Source: Rattus norvegicus (lineage: Eukaryota > Chordata > Mammalia > Rodentia > Muridae). Taken from it: a stretch of 64,000 nucleotides of DNA. Within the stretch, counting starts at the first letter, position 1, and every line of letters begins with the position of its first letter. The stretch covers positions 130,248,710-130,312,709 of the forward strand of contig NC_086020.1 of NCBI RefSeq assembly GCF_036323735.1, written 5' to 3'. Made by a program: the position numbers and the translations under genes. A model generated the notes under the pieces. The model was not told where the DNA came from. It ran no database searches and was given only the letters and a program-made list of their open reading frames with translations. Of this stretch, positions 1 through 11,530 are shown piece by piece.

Positions 1-1147
1 GAGTATTTGCTTCCCCCTTCGAAGAAGAATTCTCATTTTGGTCATCCTTTTTCTTGAGCTTCATATGGTCTATGAATTGTATCTTGGGTATTCTGAGCTA
101 TGGAACTAATATCCACTTATTAGTGAGTGTATACCATGTATGTTCTTTTGTGACTGGGTTATCCCACTCAGGATGATATCTTCTAGTTCCATCCAATTCG
201 CTAAGGATTTCATGAATTCATTGCTTTTAATAGCTGAGTAAGTAGTGCACCATTGTAGAAATGTACCACATTTTCTGTATCCATTCCTGTGTTGAAGGGC
301 ATCTGGGTTCTTTCCAGCTTCTGGCTATGATAAATAAGGCTGCTATGAACATAGTGAAGCATGTGTCCTTATTACATGTTGGAGCATCTTTTGGGTATAC
401 GCCCCAAAGAGGTACAGCTGGGTTCTATGTCCAATTTTCTTAGAAACCTCCAGACTCATTTCCACAGTGCTTGTACCACTTTGCATTCCCACCAACAATG
501 AAGGAGTGTTCCTCTTCACATCCTCACCAGCATTTGCTGTCACCTGAGTATTTGATCTTAGCCATTCTGACTGGTATGAGGTGGAATTTCAGTGGTTGTT
601 TTGATTTGCATTTTTCTGATGACTAAGAATGTTAAACATTTCTTTAGGTTCTTTTCAGCCACTCTGTATTCCTCAGTTGAGAATTCTTTGTTTAGCTCTG
701 TACCCCATTTTTAATAGGGTTATTTAGATCTCTGGAGTCTAACTTCTTGAGTTCTTTGTATATATTAGATATTAGTCCTCTATTGGATATAGGATTGGTA
801 AAGATCTTTCCCCGATCTGTTGATTGTCGCTTTGTCATATTGACAGTGTCGATTGCCTTAAGAAAAATAGCAATTTTATGAGGTCCCATTTGTTGGTTCT
901 TGATCTTAAAGCATAAGTCATTGGTGTCTGTTCAGGAAATTTTCTCTGTGTCCATGTTTTTGAGGCTCTTTCCCCCTTTCTTCTATTAGTTTCAGTGTAT
1001 CAGATTATGTATGGAGGTCCTTGATCCACTTGAAATTGAGATTTGTACAAGAATATAAGAATGGATCAATTTGCCTTCTCCTACATGCTGACAGTCAGTT
1101 GAACCAGCACCATTTGTTGAAAATGCTATCTTTCTTCACGGGGATGT
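1..1147 (-). mobile_element. L1 ORF2 3' half, antisense
   Basis: Reverse-complemented L1: the left edge lies just past the ORF2 stop, and increasing coordinates run back into ORF2. Minus-strand translation gives L1 ORF2p C-terminal text, for example the segment IYKELKKLDSRDLNNPIKNG encoded near 700-780. Frames are broken by stops and indels. The piece ends abruptly near 1147, where plus-oriented L1 3'UTR sequence begins. It may be the inverted half of a twin-primed insertion whose other half is 1148-2053, but the left end lies outside the window. Confidence 0.9.
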
Positions 1148-2053
1148 TATACAGAGGGTCAGAAAATGGAACAGAGGTGTGTAACAATGGTGATGGTGAA
1201 CTGGGGGTAATCACCAGCAAGTCCCAGATGCCAGGAAATCAAGAGACACCCTGGACCCAACAGGGATGAGATTAGCTAAAATGCCCAACAAAGGGGAGGG
1301 TGAAACTCTACTGACCATAGCCAGAGGTTAGGCAAGGCCCCTGTTTAGGAGATGGGGCTACACACCCTTCTCAAAATTTTAACCCAGAATTGCTCCTGTC
1401 TAAATGAAATACAGGGACAAAGACTGGAGCCTAGATTGAAGAAAAGGCCATCCAGAGACTGCCGCACCTAGGGAGCCATCCCATCTGCACCCACCAAACC
1501 CAGTTACTATTGCTGATTCCAAGAAGTGCTTGCTGACAAGAGCCTGATATGGATGTCTCCTGAGAGGCTCTGCCAGAGCCTTACTGATACAGATGAAGAT
1601 GCTTGCAGCTAACCATCAGAAGGAGCATGGGGACCCCAATGGAGAAGTTAGAGAAAGGACTGAAGGATCTGAAGGATTTCCAACCCCATAGGAAGAACAA
1701 CAATATCAACCAGCCAGACACCCCAGAGCTCCCGAGGATTAAACAACCAACCAAAGAGTACACATGGAGGGGCTGTGTCTCCAACCACATATGTAGCAGA
1801 AGATGACACTTTCTGGCATCAATAGTAGGAGAAGCCCTTGGTCATGTGAAGGCTCGTTTCCCCAGCGTAGGTGAATTCTAGGGTGATGAGTTGTGAGTGT
1901 GTGGGTGGGATGGGGATCATCCTCATAGAAGCCAGGGGAGAGGGGGTACCAGGAAAGGAGATAGTATTTGAAATTTAAATACAAAAAATTCAATAAAAAA
2001 GAAAATTCTATTTTCAATAAAAAGAACAATATTGCTTTAATTTAAAAAAAAAA
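1148..2053 (+). mobile_element. L1 (Lx-type) 3'UTR with poly(A)
   Basis: Plus-strand L1 3'UTR of the Lx type. It starts in the part reading 'acagagggtcagaaaa' and continues through the conserved central section to an 'atttgaaatttaaat' terminus and 'caataaaa' at about 1990. After this normal L1 end there are roughly 35 extra bases containing a second AATAAA (2016-2021) and then A10 (2044-2053). This suggests that the transcript was polyadenylated downstream of the L1's own signal. It encodes no protein; open frames here are fortuitous. Confidence 0.85.
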
Positions 2054-2689
2054 GACTCACAAGATTCTTCTCCAAGTTTATACAGAAAAAACGATTTCTG
2101 GGAAGAAAACACTTGGGTACTGAGTTGTCTGCAAGCTGGCAGAGAGTTCCATTAATACATGCAGTCCATGCTGTGTGGAGTCTTTAGTGACAAAGCTGCC
2201 TTTGAATCACCCTCACTCATATACATAACACAGATTAATCCCTGGTTGCCCAGCTAGACATGGATGAGATTATCTTACTGATGGACAATGAAGGCTGATC
2301 TCAAACCTCTCCAGTAAAGTCACACAGCACAGTCAGTTATTACAAAAAAATCTTCAGGCTCAATTACTGTCTTGCAACAAGTGGTAGCACTTGGGAAAAC
2401 ACCATGTGTAGCCTAATCTTTCCAATCTATTTCTTCAGTCTACCATTCCCTTTTATCTTTATACCACGTTCTGTAATAACAGAATACCCCTTTCCCAGTT
2501 ACTTCCATATATTCCTTTATTCATTCTGCACTGCAGAACAATTTCTCTAAAAACATAAATTACTACATCCCTGCTGTGATCCTCACATTGTTTTTAATTT
2601 TATTTAAATCATTATAAAACAAACCATTCAGAGAATTTGTTCTTTAATTTGAGTGCTGTGCCTCCATATATATATGTTCAGGAAATGAA
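2054..2689. other. Unassigned AT-rich stretch
   Basis: I see no gene, RNA gene or confidently recognisable repeat. There are no splice-bounded open frames and no significant coding signal. Confidence 0.5.
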
Positions 2690-2843
2690 TGCCTGATTCT
2701 TGTTGAGTCAAGGACAGTGCTATATTACCTGGAACTTGAGTTGCTGATAATTATAAGCTGCTATGCTGTGTGGCTTCTGGGAACTTAACCACGCTCATCT
2801 GCCAGATAAGTGCTTTCAACCACTAATCTATCTCACCAGCCTC
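2690..2843 (-). mobile_element. B3/B2-family SINE
   Basis: The plus strand reads as a diverged reverse complement of a B2/B3 SINE: 'ggaacttgag' and 'ttctgggaacttaacc', then 'tctatctcaccagcc', which matches the inverted tRNA-like head (canonical 'ccatctctccagcc'). Divergence is considerable. Confidence 0.7.
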
Positions 2844-3204
2844 AGCCTCATTAATTTAAGTTCTGCAAATAAATGAGATAATATACTAACACCCTGAAAT
2901 TATTAATAACAATTTTATAATGAACATATTCAATGTATTAACACTTTATCATGCCCCTCAAAAGTTGTCCTTGGTCAAAAATTTTTGTACCTAAATCTGT
3001 AATTCTCTGAGAATAATTTCTCTTATTTGGGACACTATAGATTTACTATCTTACACTTCAGGTGTGTTTGATTTGAATTCAGGCGCCCTTCTTTTTCCTG
3101 CATTCTTATAGATCATTTCAACACTTTACCCATAGGCCGGGTGCTACCTAAATCAGGGCTTTTAAAACGGAAGGTAGTCCGATCCTGTTAGTTTTATCAA
3201 TTAA

Positions 3205-3518
3205 GACAACCTATGACTTTTAATTAAGGAGTTTAATCCTTTTGCATTCCAAAATATTTTTGATAGGAAAGCCTTTCTGTTGGTATTTTTAATGTCCGAC
3301 TTGTATATTGTGTACTATTTTGTCTCACTTTTCATATATGTATTTCTATATATTGATATTTTTCTACTGCTAAGATATTGCTACATTTTGTCCTCCTGTT
3401 TGATTCCACTGTATTTTTATACAGCTTATAGATATAGACTCAGAAGATAAAAGTGGAGAACAATTGAAAAAACGTCACCCATATTGCTGGTTCTTAAGCA
3501 CACACACACATATGTGCA

Positions 3519-3549
<31 letters not shown>

Positions 3550-4020
3550 TTTCAAAGTCATTTGCAGTACATATATACAACATACAAAGCAAAGTCCTTA
3601 TATGCCTTTATCATAATTTAAATTACTATATATTTATTTACATAGGTACCTGTGAAGCAAACTTGGTAATTCATGCTTATGAGTTGTTTATATAGTGTCA
3701 TTTATTAACCTTTAAGCATCCCTTTGTTATTTCTTCTATAGTAAATCCAGTTGTGATAAATTCAGTGTTCTGTTCTCTTAGAAGTTTTATTCATTTCCAA
3801 AAGAATGTTCTGTTAGTAGCTTCATTTTGTTAATTCTGTCTTACATTTAACACTTTGAATAAATCTCACTATTGCAATACGTGAATTTGTATGTTATTTT
3901 TATCTTATGTGTTTATATAAGTGGATATTTACCATAATGATTATATCAGAGTCAGTTCTAAACATCTTTATAGATCAGTTCCTGCCTTGTAGGTTCCCAG
4001 GATTACACTCAGGTCATTAG
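3205..4020 (-). mobile_element. Ancient mammalian L1 (L1M), ORF1-ORF2 region
   Basis: Strongly diverged but collinear with the inverse of the ORF1 3' end and ORF2 5' region of old L1M elements. Typical landmarks are 'ggagtttaatcctttt', a 'tttgataggaaagcct' segment, and 'acactttgaataaatctc'. It carries no usable frame. It is the oldest layer here and probably continues at 4260-4539 and 5212-5480, on either side of younger insertions. Confidence 0.6.
3498..3549 (+). repeat. (CA)n microsatellite
   Basis: CA dinucleotide run interrupted by 'tatgtgcacattc'. Confidence 0.95.
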
Positions 4021-4076
4021 GCTTTTGGATGTTTTCCCTTAGTCCTAAGCCGTCATGCACAGACAAAGACACAGAC

Positions 4077-4143
4077 ACAGGCACACACACACTTGATACT
4101 ACACTTGATCTTAGCCAAAAGGCCGAGAAGCGATACAGGCACA

Positions 4144-4149
<6 letters not shown>
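4077..4149 (-). pseudogene. Truncated U2 snRNA retropseudogene with TSD
   Basis: Bases 4095-4134, read on the minus strand, equal the first 40 nt of U2 snRNA, starting ATCGCTTCTCGGCCTTTTGG and ending at GTAGTATC. I see no mismatch to the U2 sequence I know. This is the U2 5' end including the branch-site recognition region; everything 3' of nt 40 (Sm site and stem-loops) is absent, so it cannot make a functional snRNA. The insert is flanked by 'acaggcacacacaca' at 4077-4091 and 4135-4149, a probable 15-bp TSD. That fits L1-mediated retrotransposition of a 3'-truncated U2 into a CA-rich tract. Confidence 0.85.
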
Positions 4150-4200
<51 letters not shown>

Positions 4201-4211
4201 ACACACACACA
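4139..4211 (+). repeat. (CA)n microsatellite
   Basis: Nearly pure CA run with two 'cat' interruptions, directly beside the U2 fragment. Its antisense frame produces a Val-Cys repeat that is not a protein. Confidence 0.97.
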
Positions 4212-4259
4212 ATTTCTAACTTTTAGGCTTTTTGCTTGTATATTTTCTAATAGGATAAT

Positions 4260-4539
4260 AAACACCTTTTTATAAACCCACAGGTCACATCAGTTCTGAT
4301 GTTTCTAAGATACCATTTGTGACTTCTGACAGTTTCCTTGTATGGCATGGTTCAGTTCTTTGGAATTTGTCCCTTAGAGTTTAGTATGTTGTATAACTTC
4401 TTTCATTCTGGATTTTGCTACGTATTTTGATGTCATTTCTTCAGATGGATTCCTTGGATTTTTCTCTTTGTTTCCCTAGAAGTTTTCAAAAGTCCACATG
4501 GATCTAGTGGATGATGCCTTGGAAATCCCTGAGGCTATA
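4260..4539 (-). mobile_element. Probable continuation of ancient L1M
   Basis: Diverged sequence that, reverse-complemented, resembles old L1 ORF1. The match is weaker than at 3205-4020 or 5212-5480. Position between those two segments is the main support. Confidence 0.4.
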
Positions 4540-5211
4540 TTTTTCAACTTCTTTTTTTATTTACATTTTAAATGTTCTCTCCTTTCCCAGTTTCTCCTCC
4601 AGAAACTCGCTATCCCATCGCCCATCCCTCTGCTTCTGTGAGGGTTCTCCCTTACCCACCCACTACGTCCCACCATCCCCTCCTACTATTCCCCTACTAC
4701 ACAAGGGCATCTCTTCCCACTGATGCCCAACAAAGCCATTCTCTGCTACATATTCAGCTGGAGCCATAGGTCCATTTCTGTGTTCTCTTGGTATAGTGGT
4801 TTAGTCCTTTGGAACACTGGGAGGCCAGGTTGGTTGATATTGTTTTACTTTTATGGGGTTGAAAACCCCTTCGGATACTTCAGTTCTTTCTCTAACTCTT
4901 CCACTGCAGACCTGGTTCTCAGTTCAATGGTTGGCTGCAAGCATATACCTCTCTGTATTTGTCAGGCTCTAGCAGAGCCTCTCAGGAGACAACTATATCA
5001 GGCTCCTGTCAGCATGCACTTCTTGGCATCCGTAATAGTGTCTGGGTTTGGTGACTGAATATGGGCTGGATCCCCAGGTGGGGCAGTCTCTGAATGGCCT
5101 TTCTTTCTGTCTCTGCTCCACACTTTGTCTCTGTGTATCCTCCTGTGAGTATTTTTGTTCCCCCTCTAAGAAGGATTGAATTTTCCGTTTTCATTATCCT
5201 TTTGCTTCACT
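4540..5211 (-). mobile_element. 5'-truncated L1 3'UTR (Lx-type)
   Basis: An inverted Lx 3'UTR: a T-rich left edge (inverted poly(A)), 'acattttaaatgtt', then the characteristic 'ggttggttgatattgtt' and 'ctcaggagacaac' blocks. It contains no ORF2 sequence. I found no convincing TSD. It interrupts the ancient L1M. Confidence 0.85.
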
Positions 5212-5480
5212 GGCTAGGTAATTCCAAATGACCTGCTTCTAGTTTACTGATTCCTCTGCTCAGGCAAGTCTTTCATTGAGTGCCTATGGCAACACTCCCA
5301 TTGAGCTATTGTAATCTGCAGATGTAGAATTTCTGTTGTCTTCTTTTACAGTTATTCCATCTTCACTGATGTAATTATTTTACATAACATTTTCTATTGA
5401 CATGTCTTTGTTTAACTCACAACCATTTTAATAGTTAAGAGTTTGTTTAATATTATTTTAACAATCGCCATTTCTGTTTT
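5212..5480 (-). mobile_element. Ancient L1M, 5' part (inverted)
   Basis: Matches the inverse of the old L1M ORF1/5' region: 'tctagtttactgattcct', 'aggcaagtct' and 'aatttctgttgtcttctttt' in the expected order. Non-coding relic. Confidence 0.6.
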
Positions 5481-6427
5481 AGTTCCAACAAAAATCTTTA
5501 CCTCATTTTGCCAAAAAAAGGGGGGGGCTCTATTTGTATGTTTTTATCTTTTGTTCAAATATATACACTAAAAACAAGTAGCCACCTCTTCTATTTTGTA
5601 TGACTTTCTGCCATACTGAGAATAATATTCCCTAATCCGCTCTTGTTTAGGTTCTAGGGACCTGCCAACTCATTCCTTGAAAATAGTCTTTGTTTATGAA
5701 CAAAGAGTCCAAGTATAGAAATGGTCGCTTCTCTTCTAGTCCTTAATTTTCTTGTTCTCCTCATAGTTTTTGTGCAGAATTACAACTTGTCTCCTATTGC
5801 AATGGTACAGCATACATGTTACCCTTTCTGCCCTCCCAACCAGAGGTAAAACAACACAGCTGTGACTCACAAAGCAAGGAGCACTAGCTTTACACTGTCT
5901 GTTGAAAGAGACCCAAAAGGGAAAGTTGAGGGCTTGTAATTTATTTTTCCAACTATGTAGGTTTGCCAGCACAGGTAAGAAGCCAACACTTTTCCGTCAT
6001 GTTTGGAGATTTTTATGATGCATTTAATTGTTGTATCAGTCTTCTGGAGACCTCACCAAAATAACTTCTCCTTTATGCCACTGTTGAATTGATGTCCACG
6101 TGGAATAAACTACATCTTCTGTCTTACTACGTGCCTATAATGAGAATATTCAAATACTGCATCTTTTGGTTTCTTTTTCAGCACATCGGTATGGTCACTA
6201 ATCTTTATGCTAATCTTTGGTAGGTTGAAGAATACTGTAGAAAACAGTAGTTAGCCTTATTCCCTTCCTTACGGAGGAAACATGGCATTAATTTTTTAGA
6301 CTTTATATTTAGAGTTAATCTTGAGAATGTTGTTAACTGTTTGTTGGAGACTTCTCTTCATAATTACTATTTCTCTCATTTCTAGATATTGGTTTATTCC
6401 CAGCAATGTGTTTTCTCTTTGTCCTAG
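5481..6427. other. Unassigned AT-rich stretch
   Basis: No gene seen. Contains a G-rich spot at 5520-5527. The 78-codon minus-strand frame at 5736-5972 has no recognisable domain. Confidence 0.4.
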
Positions 6428-6575
6428 TTTTTGTTTGTTTGTTTGTTTTGTTTTGTTTTGACTGAGACAGTGTCTCATGTAGCCTTGGCTGCCTTCAAAC
6501 TCATTATGTATCAGAAAATGATCTTGAAATCATTATCCTTCTGCCTCAGTCTTTTAAGTGTTGGGATTACACAGT
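6428..6575 (-). mobile_element. B1 SINE
   Basis: Inverted B1 (7SL-derived): a (TTTG)n/TTTTG tail at 6428-6460, then 'gagacagtgtctcatgtagc', and at the right 'aagtgttgggatta', the inverted Pol III box region. It is diverged, with an internal rearrangement. Confidence 0.85.
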
Positions 6576-8120
6576 TGTTCCATATTATTTAGCTACTTAA
6601 TTTTATTAAAATTATCTTGCTTACTTCACCCTCTGTGGTCTTAATTACTTTTATAATTGAAGTTAAATGCTATGCACAAAATTTCAGTTGTTATTGAGAC
6701 AAATTCATATTTTATTTTAAATAATTTTATCACTATCTCTTTATATCACTATCTATAAAACAATAATGTATGCATTGTTGTTTTATAGATAGAATTTTTA
6801 ACTTTTCAACATTGATTCCTTAAATTCCTGCTAATCATATGTAAAAGAGACATCACATAAGAAATACATTTTTGTTGTTATTTCAGATCATTTGGATTAA
6901 TTACTCTACTGTTAGGTAATTTATTTGACTTAGTAGTACACCTGTTTAGTTTTTATGACATGTCAGATACCAGTTGACAATTTTTGTCCCCTTCTGAACT
7001 GAATTCTTTCACTTCTGATATGCCTACAGATGTATTTGTACTTTGTTTATATACATTACTTACAATGTTTTTATTTCACACATTATTGTATTTTAATACT
7101 TTGCCTATATTTGTGTTTTATTATTCAAGAATAATGTTTCAAAAATGTATGTTTTACATTATGTCAGATATAAAACTTTCCAGTTTCACTTCTTATAGCA
7201 TGTAAATATTCTACTAGAGTCTGGTAGTGTCTTTAATAACCTGCGAATTAATTATTTTTTTGTCTTTGGCTGGTTTTATCTCCTTTTCATCTCACGATGG
7301 TTACCATGTTGTGGACTTACAGAGCAGGGACCATAGGTTCTAAGAGTGTTCCCTGACTTGTGTTTAGCTATCTCGTTTCCCAACACTGTTCAAACTCTGG
7401 AAGTTTCACTTTCTTTTCCTGCCATGTCCAACTCTAAATCTCTGAGAATGTTTTCAGCTCTTCCATAGTTTCCTTCTGTTGAGTCAAAGCTCAGAAAGTT
7501 TTTATGTGAATGTGAAGCCTGAAGAATTCATCTTACATCAGAAAACTCTGTTTTTCATATCATGTGATCAGTTTCTTTTAAATCTGTATTTTGTAAATTT
7601 TCTTATCTTTATAAATAACTTGGCAAGTGGATAATCATTAGTTCTTTTGAAATGACAGTATTTGCTGCTTAATAGACTTTGTTTTCATTCAATATTTCAT
7701 ACGTTATTTCCCTGAAATTTCTTGCAATTTCCCCAAAAACTCTTCATTAATAAATTTAATAGTAAATGCCATTTAGCCTGTTTTCACTTTACATTGTTAA
7801 TTGCCACAGTCACCATTCCTTTGCTATTCCTTTATTCTATTCCATGCTTCCCTAAATTCCTCCATGTTCTTACTCATGTGTTTTGACTTTCCAAATAGTC
7901 AAAGATAATATAATCTTAAAACCATTATATGTCCTAGTTTTGACCGAGCAACATCAGTGATGTCCAACAATTTGATATTATAATATAACATTTTGTTCAA
8001 CATTCTTAAAAATCCTGGAATGTTTGTGGCTTATCAGCTTCAGGTTGAAGACACTTGAAATCTTTAATAAATATAACCTTTTAGTGAGAATACTTTAAAT
8101 ACAATTCTTTCAGTTGTATG
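6576..8120. other. Unassigned AT-rich stretch
   Basis: Long low-GC sequence with no interpretable frame longer than 75 codons. Probably old decayed repeat DNA; nothing specific can be named. Confidence 0.4.
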
Positions 8121-8240
8121 ACAGGAAGGAAACACACACACAAACACAGAAAGAGACAGAAAGCAAGAAAGAGAGAAAGAGAAGCAAAGACAGAGAGAGA
8201 GGGAAATGGGGGCAGACAAAGACAGACAGAGACAAAGAGA
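8121..8240 (+). repeat. Purine-rich low-complexity tract
   Basis: Imperfect GA/GACA-type purine repeat. The opposite frame encodes a Ser/Leu/Cys-rich artefact. Confidence 0.85.
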
Positions 8241-10067
8241 ATGTGGGTTAGTGTTACAATTTAGACTTCTACAAACTTCACTCAACAGATAAATACAGAA
8301 GTCAAATAGATTCTTAGGCATTGCAATAGATATTTAAGGAATCTAGAACAAATGATACAAATCATTGCCTTCTCTCATTATCAAAATTTCCTCATCTCAG
8401 TAATAGAAACAATAAGCTTTCTACTTCCAATTGCTCAAACAAGATTTTCTAGTCTTTTTTGTCTTCTGTTTCACACATCTCATCAAATCTTTTCCAAAAT
8501 TAAATTCTGCTCTTTGCTTCTAAAAGGAATATGAATTTATTTCCTGTTTTCATTTTCAGAGCAAGCTGTCCAGGCCACTATAAACTCTCACCTAGTTTGA
8601 AGTCTGTCTAATTAACATTGTTTCTGCTTTAGATGCTGTCTAATTAATAACAATGGTTGCCAGCACAATCATCTTGGATATATGATCTACTATGAATAGA
8701 AAATAACTAAAAACAATTATTAAGAATTCTGGATGTTGCCCAGATCTTGTTTGTCTCTCTAATGTAGTTCTAATAATGTAGTTGTTCTTCTCAATACCTT
8801 GCTAAGTTTTCTTCAGTAATGTTTCTCCAACTTCTGAATTTACATGAGATATGAATAGCCCACTATAAACACATATTATGACTGATTGTGTCCTCTGTAA
8901 GGTTTTTCTTCATTGTTTGCTTTTCTAATTCTTTCATTTATTTTAGTGATATATAGTAATAAACTATTATACATTTTAATGTTAGAATAATGCATATTGA
9001 CTACAAATACATACAGACAGACATAAATTCTTGAAATTTTGTGGAAGAAAGAAGAGTAGGGATTTGTTTTGGTATAGATCAGAAATTAGAACACCCTAAC
9101 AATTCATCACGGACGTGAGTGAAATTTTTCTTAATATAGATACTACTTAAACCAATTTAATCAAAATATCTCACAATTTGGGGGCTGGGATTAAATGCTG
9201 TCCTTCTATAGTTGCTGTTATTTAGAAATTCTGGAAAGGGATACAAATAGTTTACCATAGCCTCCATTCTCAAAGAATAAAGAAATATCAAAGAAGTGGG
9301 GGAAATGCCACAACAATTACCTAGCTCTCTTATGAAATGACCCTTAAAATATAATAGTGAAAAATACCAGCAAATGAAATACCCTGTGTAATGAACAGAA
9401 ACATCGATCAAAAGAAAAAATTATTAAAATTCAGTAGTTAACCCATACCTATCAGAAAAGCAAAGCTATAACAAAACCTGTAGAGATAAATTTAAAACAA
9501 AATCATTTATGGATTGTCATCTCTGGAAGAAGTGGAGTTAGTGCAACCATTTTTCAACGTATAAAATATTTAGTAAACTTAAATGAGAATGTTCCTTCAT
9601 TTCTAAGTATTTGTACATGAAATTGGTCATGCTCAAACACCATGAGACAAATATCTATAGGCTGATATCATTTTGTAATAAGAAAAAAAACTTCCAAACT
9701 GGATATAAAATGCTAAACATTATATTTTTCATCAGTGTTTGTCTTCTCTGGTTGTATACAAAGAAGTAGAGTCATTGATTTCTGCAGCATGAATAGCTTT
9801 CTAACACTTTTGGATTTTAGAAGTTCATGCTTGGAGTTCTGGTTAGGTCTCTTATTAGCTTTGCCTCACTCTCTAGTCACAGCTGCTTCTTTGCTGTTTC
9901 TTCTCTAGTTTTTTCCCCACAGTCTACAGAGGCTTTTTATTTATGCTTTACATTTAAAAAACGAATCCCAGGATTTTCCCTCCTGTATGTTTTTGTCTTG
10001 CCTCTTCATTGTCTATTATGCCAGCCAAAGTTGTCAGCACAATGTAGGAACAAAGAGAAAGGCAAAA
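8241..10067. other. Unassigned AT-rich stretch
   Basis: No gene recognised. The parts around 8560-8720 and 9160-9420 are slightly less AT-rich, but I could not match either to a family. Confidence 0.4.
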
Positions 10068-10215
10068 TATGTTCTCTTGTCTCTCTCTTCTTCTCCTTAT
10101 CCTTTCTCTCTGTCTCCTTTTCTTTCTCCTGTTTTTTCTATATTGCCATCTCCTCTTTTATTTCCTTTTCCTCTGCCTGCCTCCACACTTCTCTCCTACC
10201 TCTCTCCTCTCTTGT
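10068..10215 (+). repeat. Pyrimidine-rich (CT) low-complexity tract
   Basis: C/T-rich run 'tctctcttcttctcctta' and similar. It explains the overlapping Ser/Leu/Phe-rich open frames (up to 132 codons) in this area, which are not credible proteins. Confidence 0.85.
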
Positions 10216-11299
10216 CCTGCTATAGAAACACATGGTCTTCTGACATTGAGATACCATTCTTATTCATTTTTGTACAACTCCTGAATATCATACATTTAAA
10301 CCCATCCTCGCTGTGAGCAAGGGCTTCTAACAGTGATATGACTAGAGACTCAATTTGTCTTAAAATATTACTACAGTAGGAAACACACTTGATGTTATCT
10401 CCCTCATTTAAACATGGGCTTATGATAAGTATATAATGCTAAAGGAAGTAAGAAAATATTAGGAAAGAATTCAATCATACATTGAATTATATATAATTGT
10501 AGTTAAATATGTCTGCATATCAAGGACAAAGTGCATGTCAGTGTCTAACTGAGTGGTGAAATGAGATTATATATTAAAGGAGGAAGGAGAATTTAATATA
10601 CTCAATGCACTTGGCCTATATGTACATGATAGCTATGTTTCTTTATACATCTTGAATCACTTATTTTAATTGACATAAAGTAACATAAATAGCTACATAT
10701 TACTGAAGGAGCATGAGATGTTTCATACATTATCTTGGAAAATGTTTCAGGGATATTGGATGTCTCCATCTTTTCAAAATTCTATTACTTCTCAAAAATA
10801 AAATATTCAAGTTCATTTCTAACTTTTTAAATTCTGCAATTAATTATCATTGGGTAGACTCACCCAACTGGGCAATGCAATTACCTATTTTTACATAACA
10901 ACTTTATTTTGAGCAAGTTCTTTCTCCCACACTTGATCCTTCTTTTGCTGTTTATCAGTGTTTAGGCAACTTCTTAGAAATACCTGCTGAGTCTTCACAA
11001 ATGTATGAGATTGTATCTCTATCTCTCCCAATCTGGATACTTTACATAATACAGGAATCCACAATTCTTTGGTACAGTTTAAAAAGTAGGATGTCATCTT
11101 TTGTCTGATTAGTGGTTGGGATTTTTTTTTTACTCACTAATAAGTAATTAGAATCTTATTAGATAGATACCTTGACTTGTGAATACACGTCAGGGTCATA
11201 TAACATTTCAATTGTTTGTCATGAACAAAAGCTTATCCATTACTTCTGTTTCTTTTTATTTCTGAAAGAACATGAAATTTGAGCTCCATCATAATTATA
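10216..11299. other. Unassigned AT-rich stretch
   Basis: No coding signal or confidently named repeat seen. Confidence 0.4.
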
Positions 11300-11530
11300 C
11301 TAATTTACAAATCCGCCAATGGGATGAGTAATCCTCATTTCACAACATCCTTACAATACTTGTTCATTACAATATTTCTGGTAGTGACATTGAACTGAAT
11401 AACTATGGAGGATGAAGGATTTCTGATATTGTTTCATATGTAATTTCACCTTTATCAGTTTTGTTTTTATTCTTCGCAGATCATTAGCTAAAAATTCTTC
11501 TAATTTTATACCACAGTAAATTATTAATTA
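11300..11530 (-). mobile_element. Ancient L1 ORF2 3' segment (inverted)
   Basis: Aligns by eye with the inverse of an old mammalian L1 ORF2 C-terminal region: 'cctcatttcacaacatcctt', then 'acaatacttgttcatt', later 'gatttctgatattgttt'. Heavily diverged; no frame survives. Confidence 0.5.

Noticed and set aside
3968..4275. Cys-Val and His-Thr repeat proteins on both strands
   Set aside because: Translations of the (CA)n microsatellite.
9827..10316. Overlapping open frames of 71-132 codons on the plus strand
   Set aside because: They come from a CT-rich low-complexity tract. The translation is Ser/Leu/Phe-rich in all frames, with no domain.
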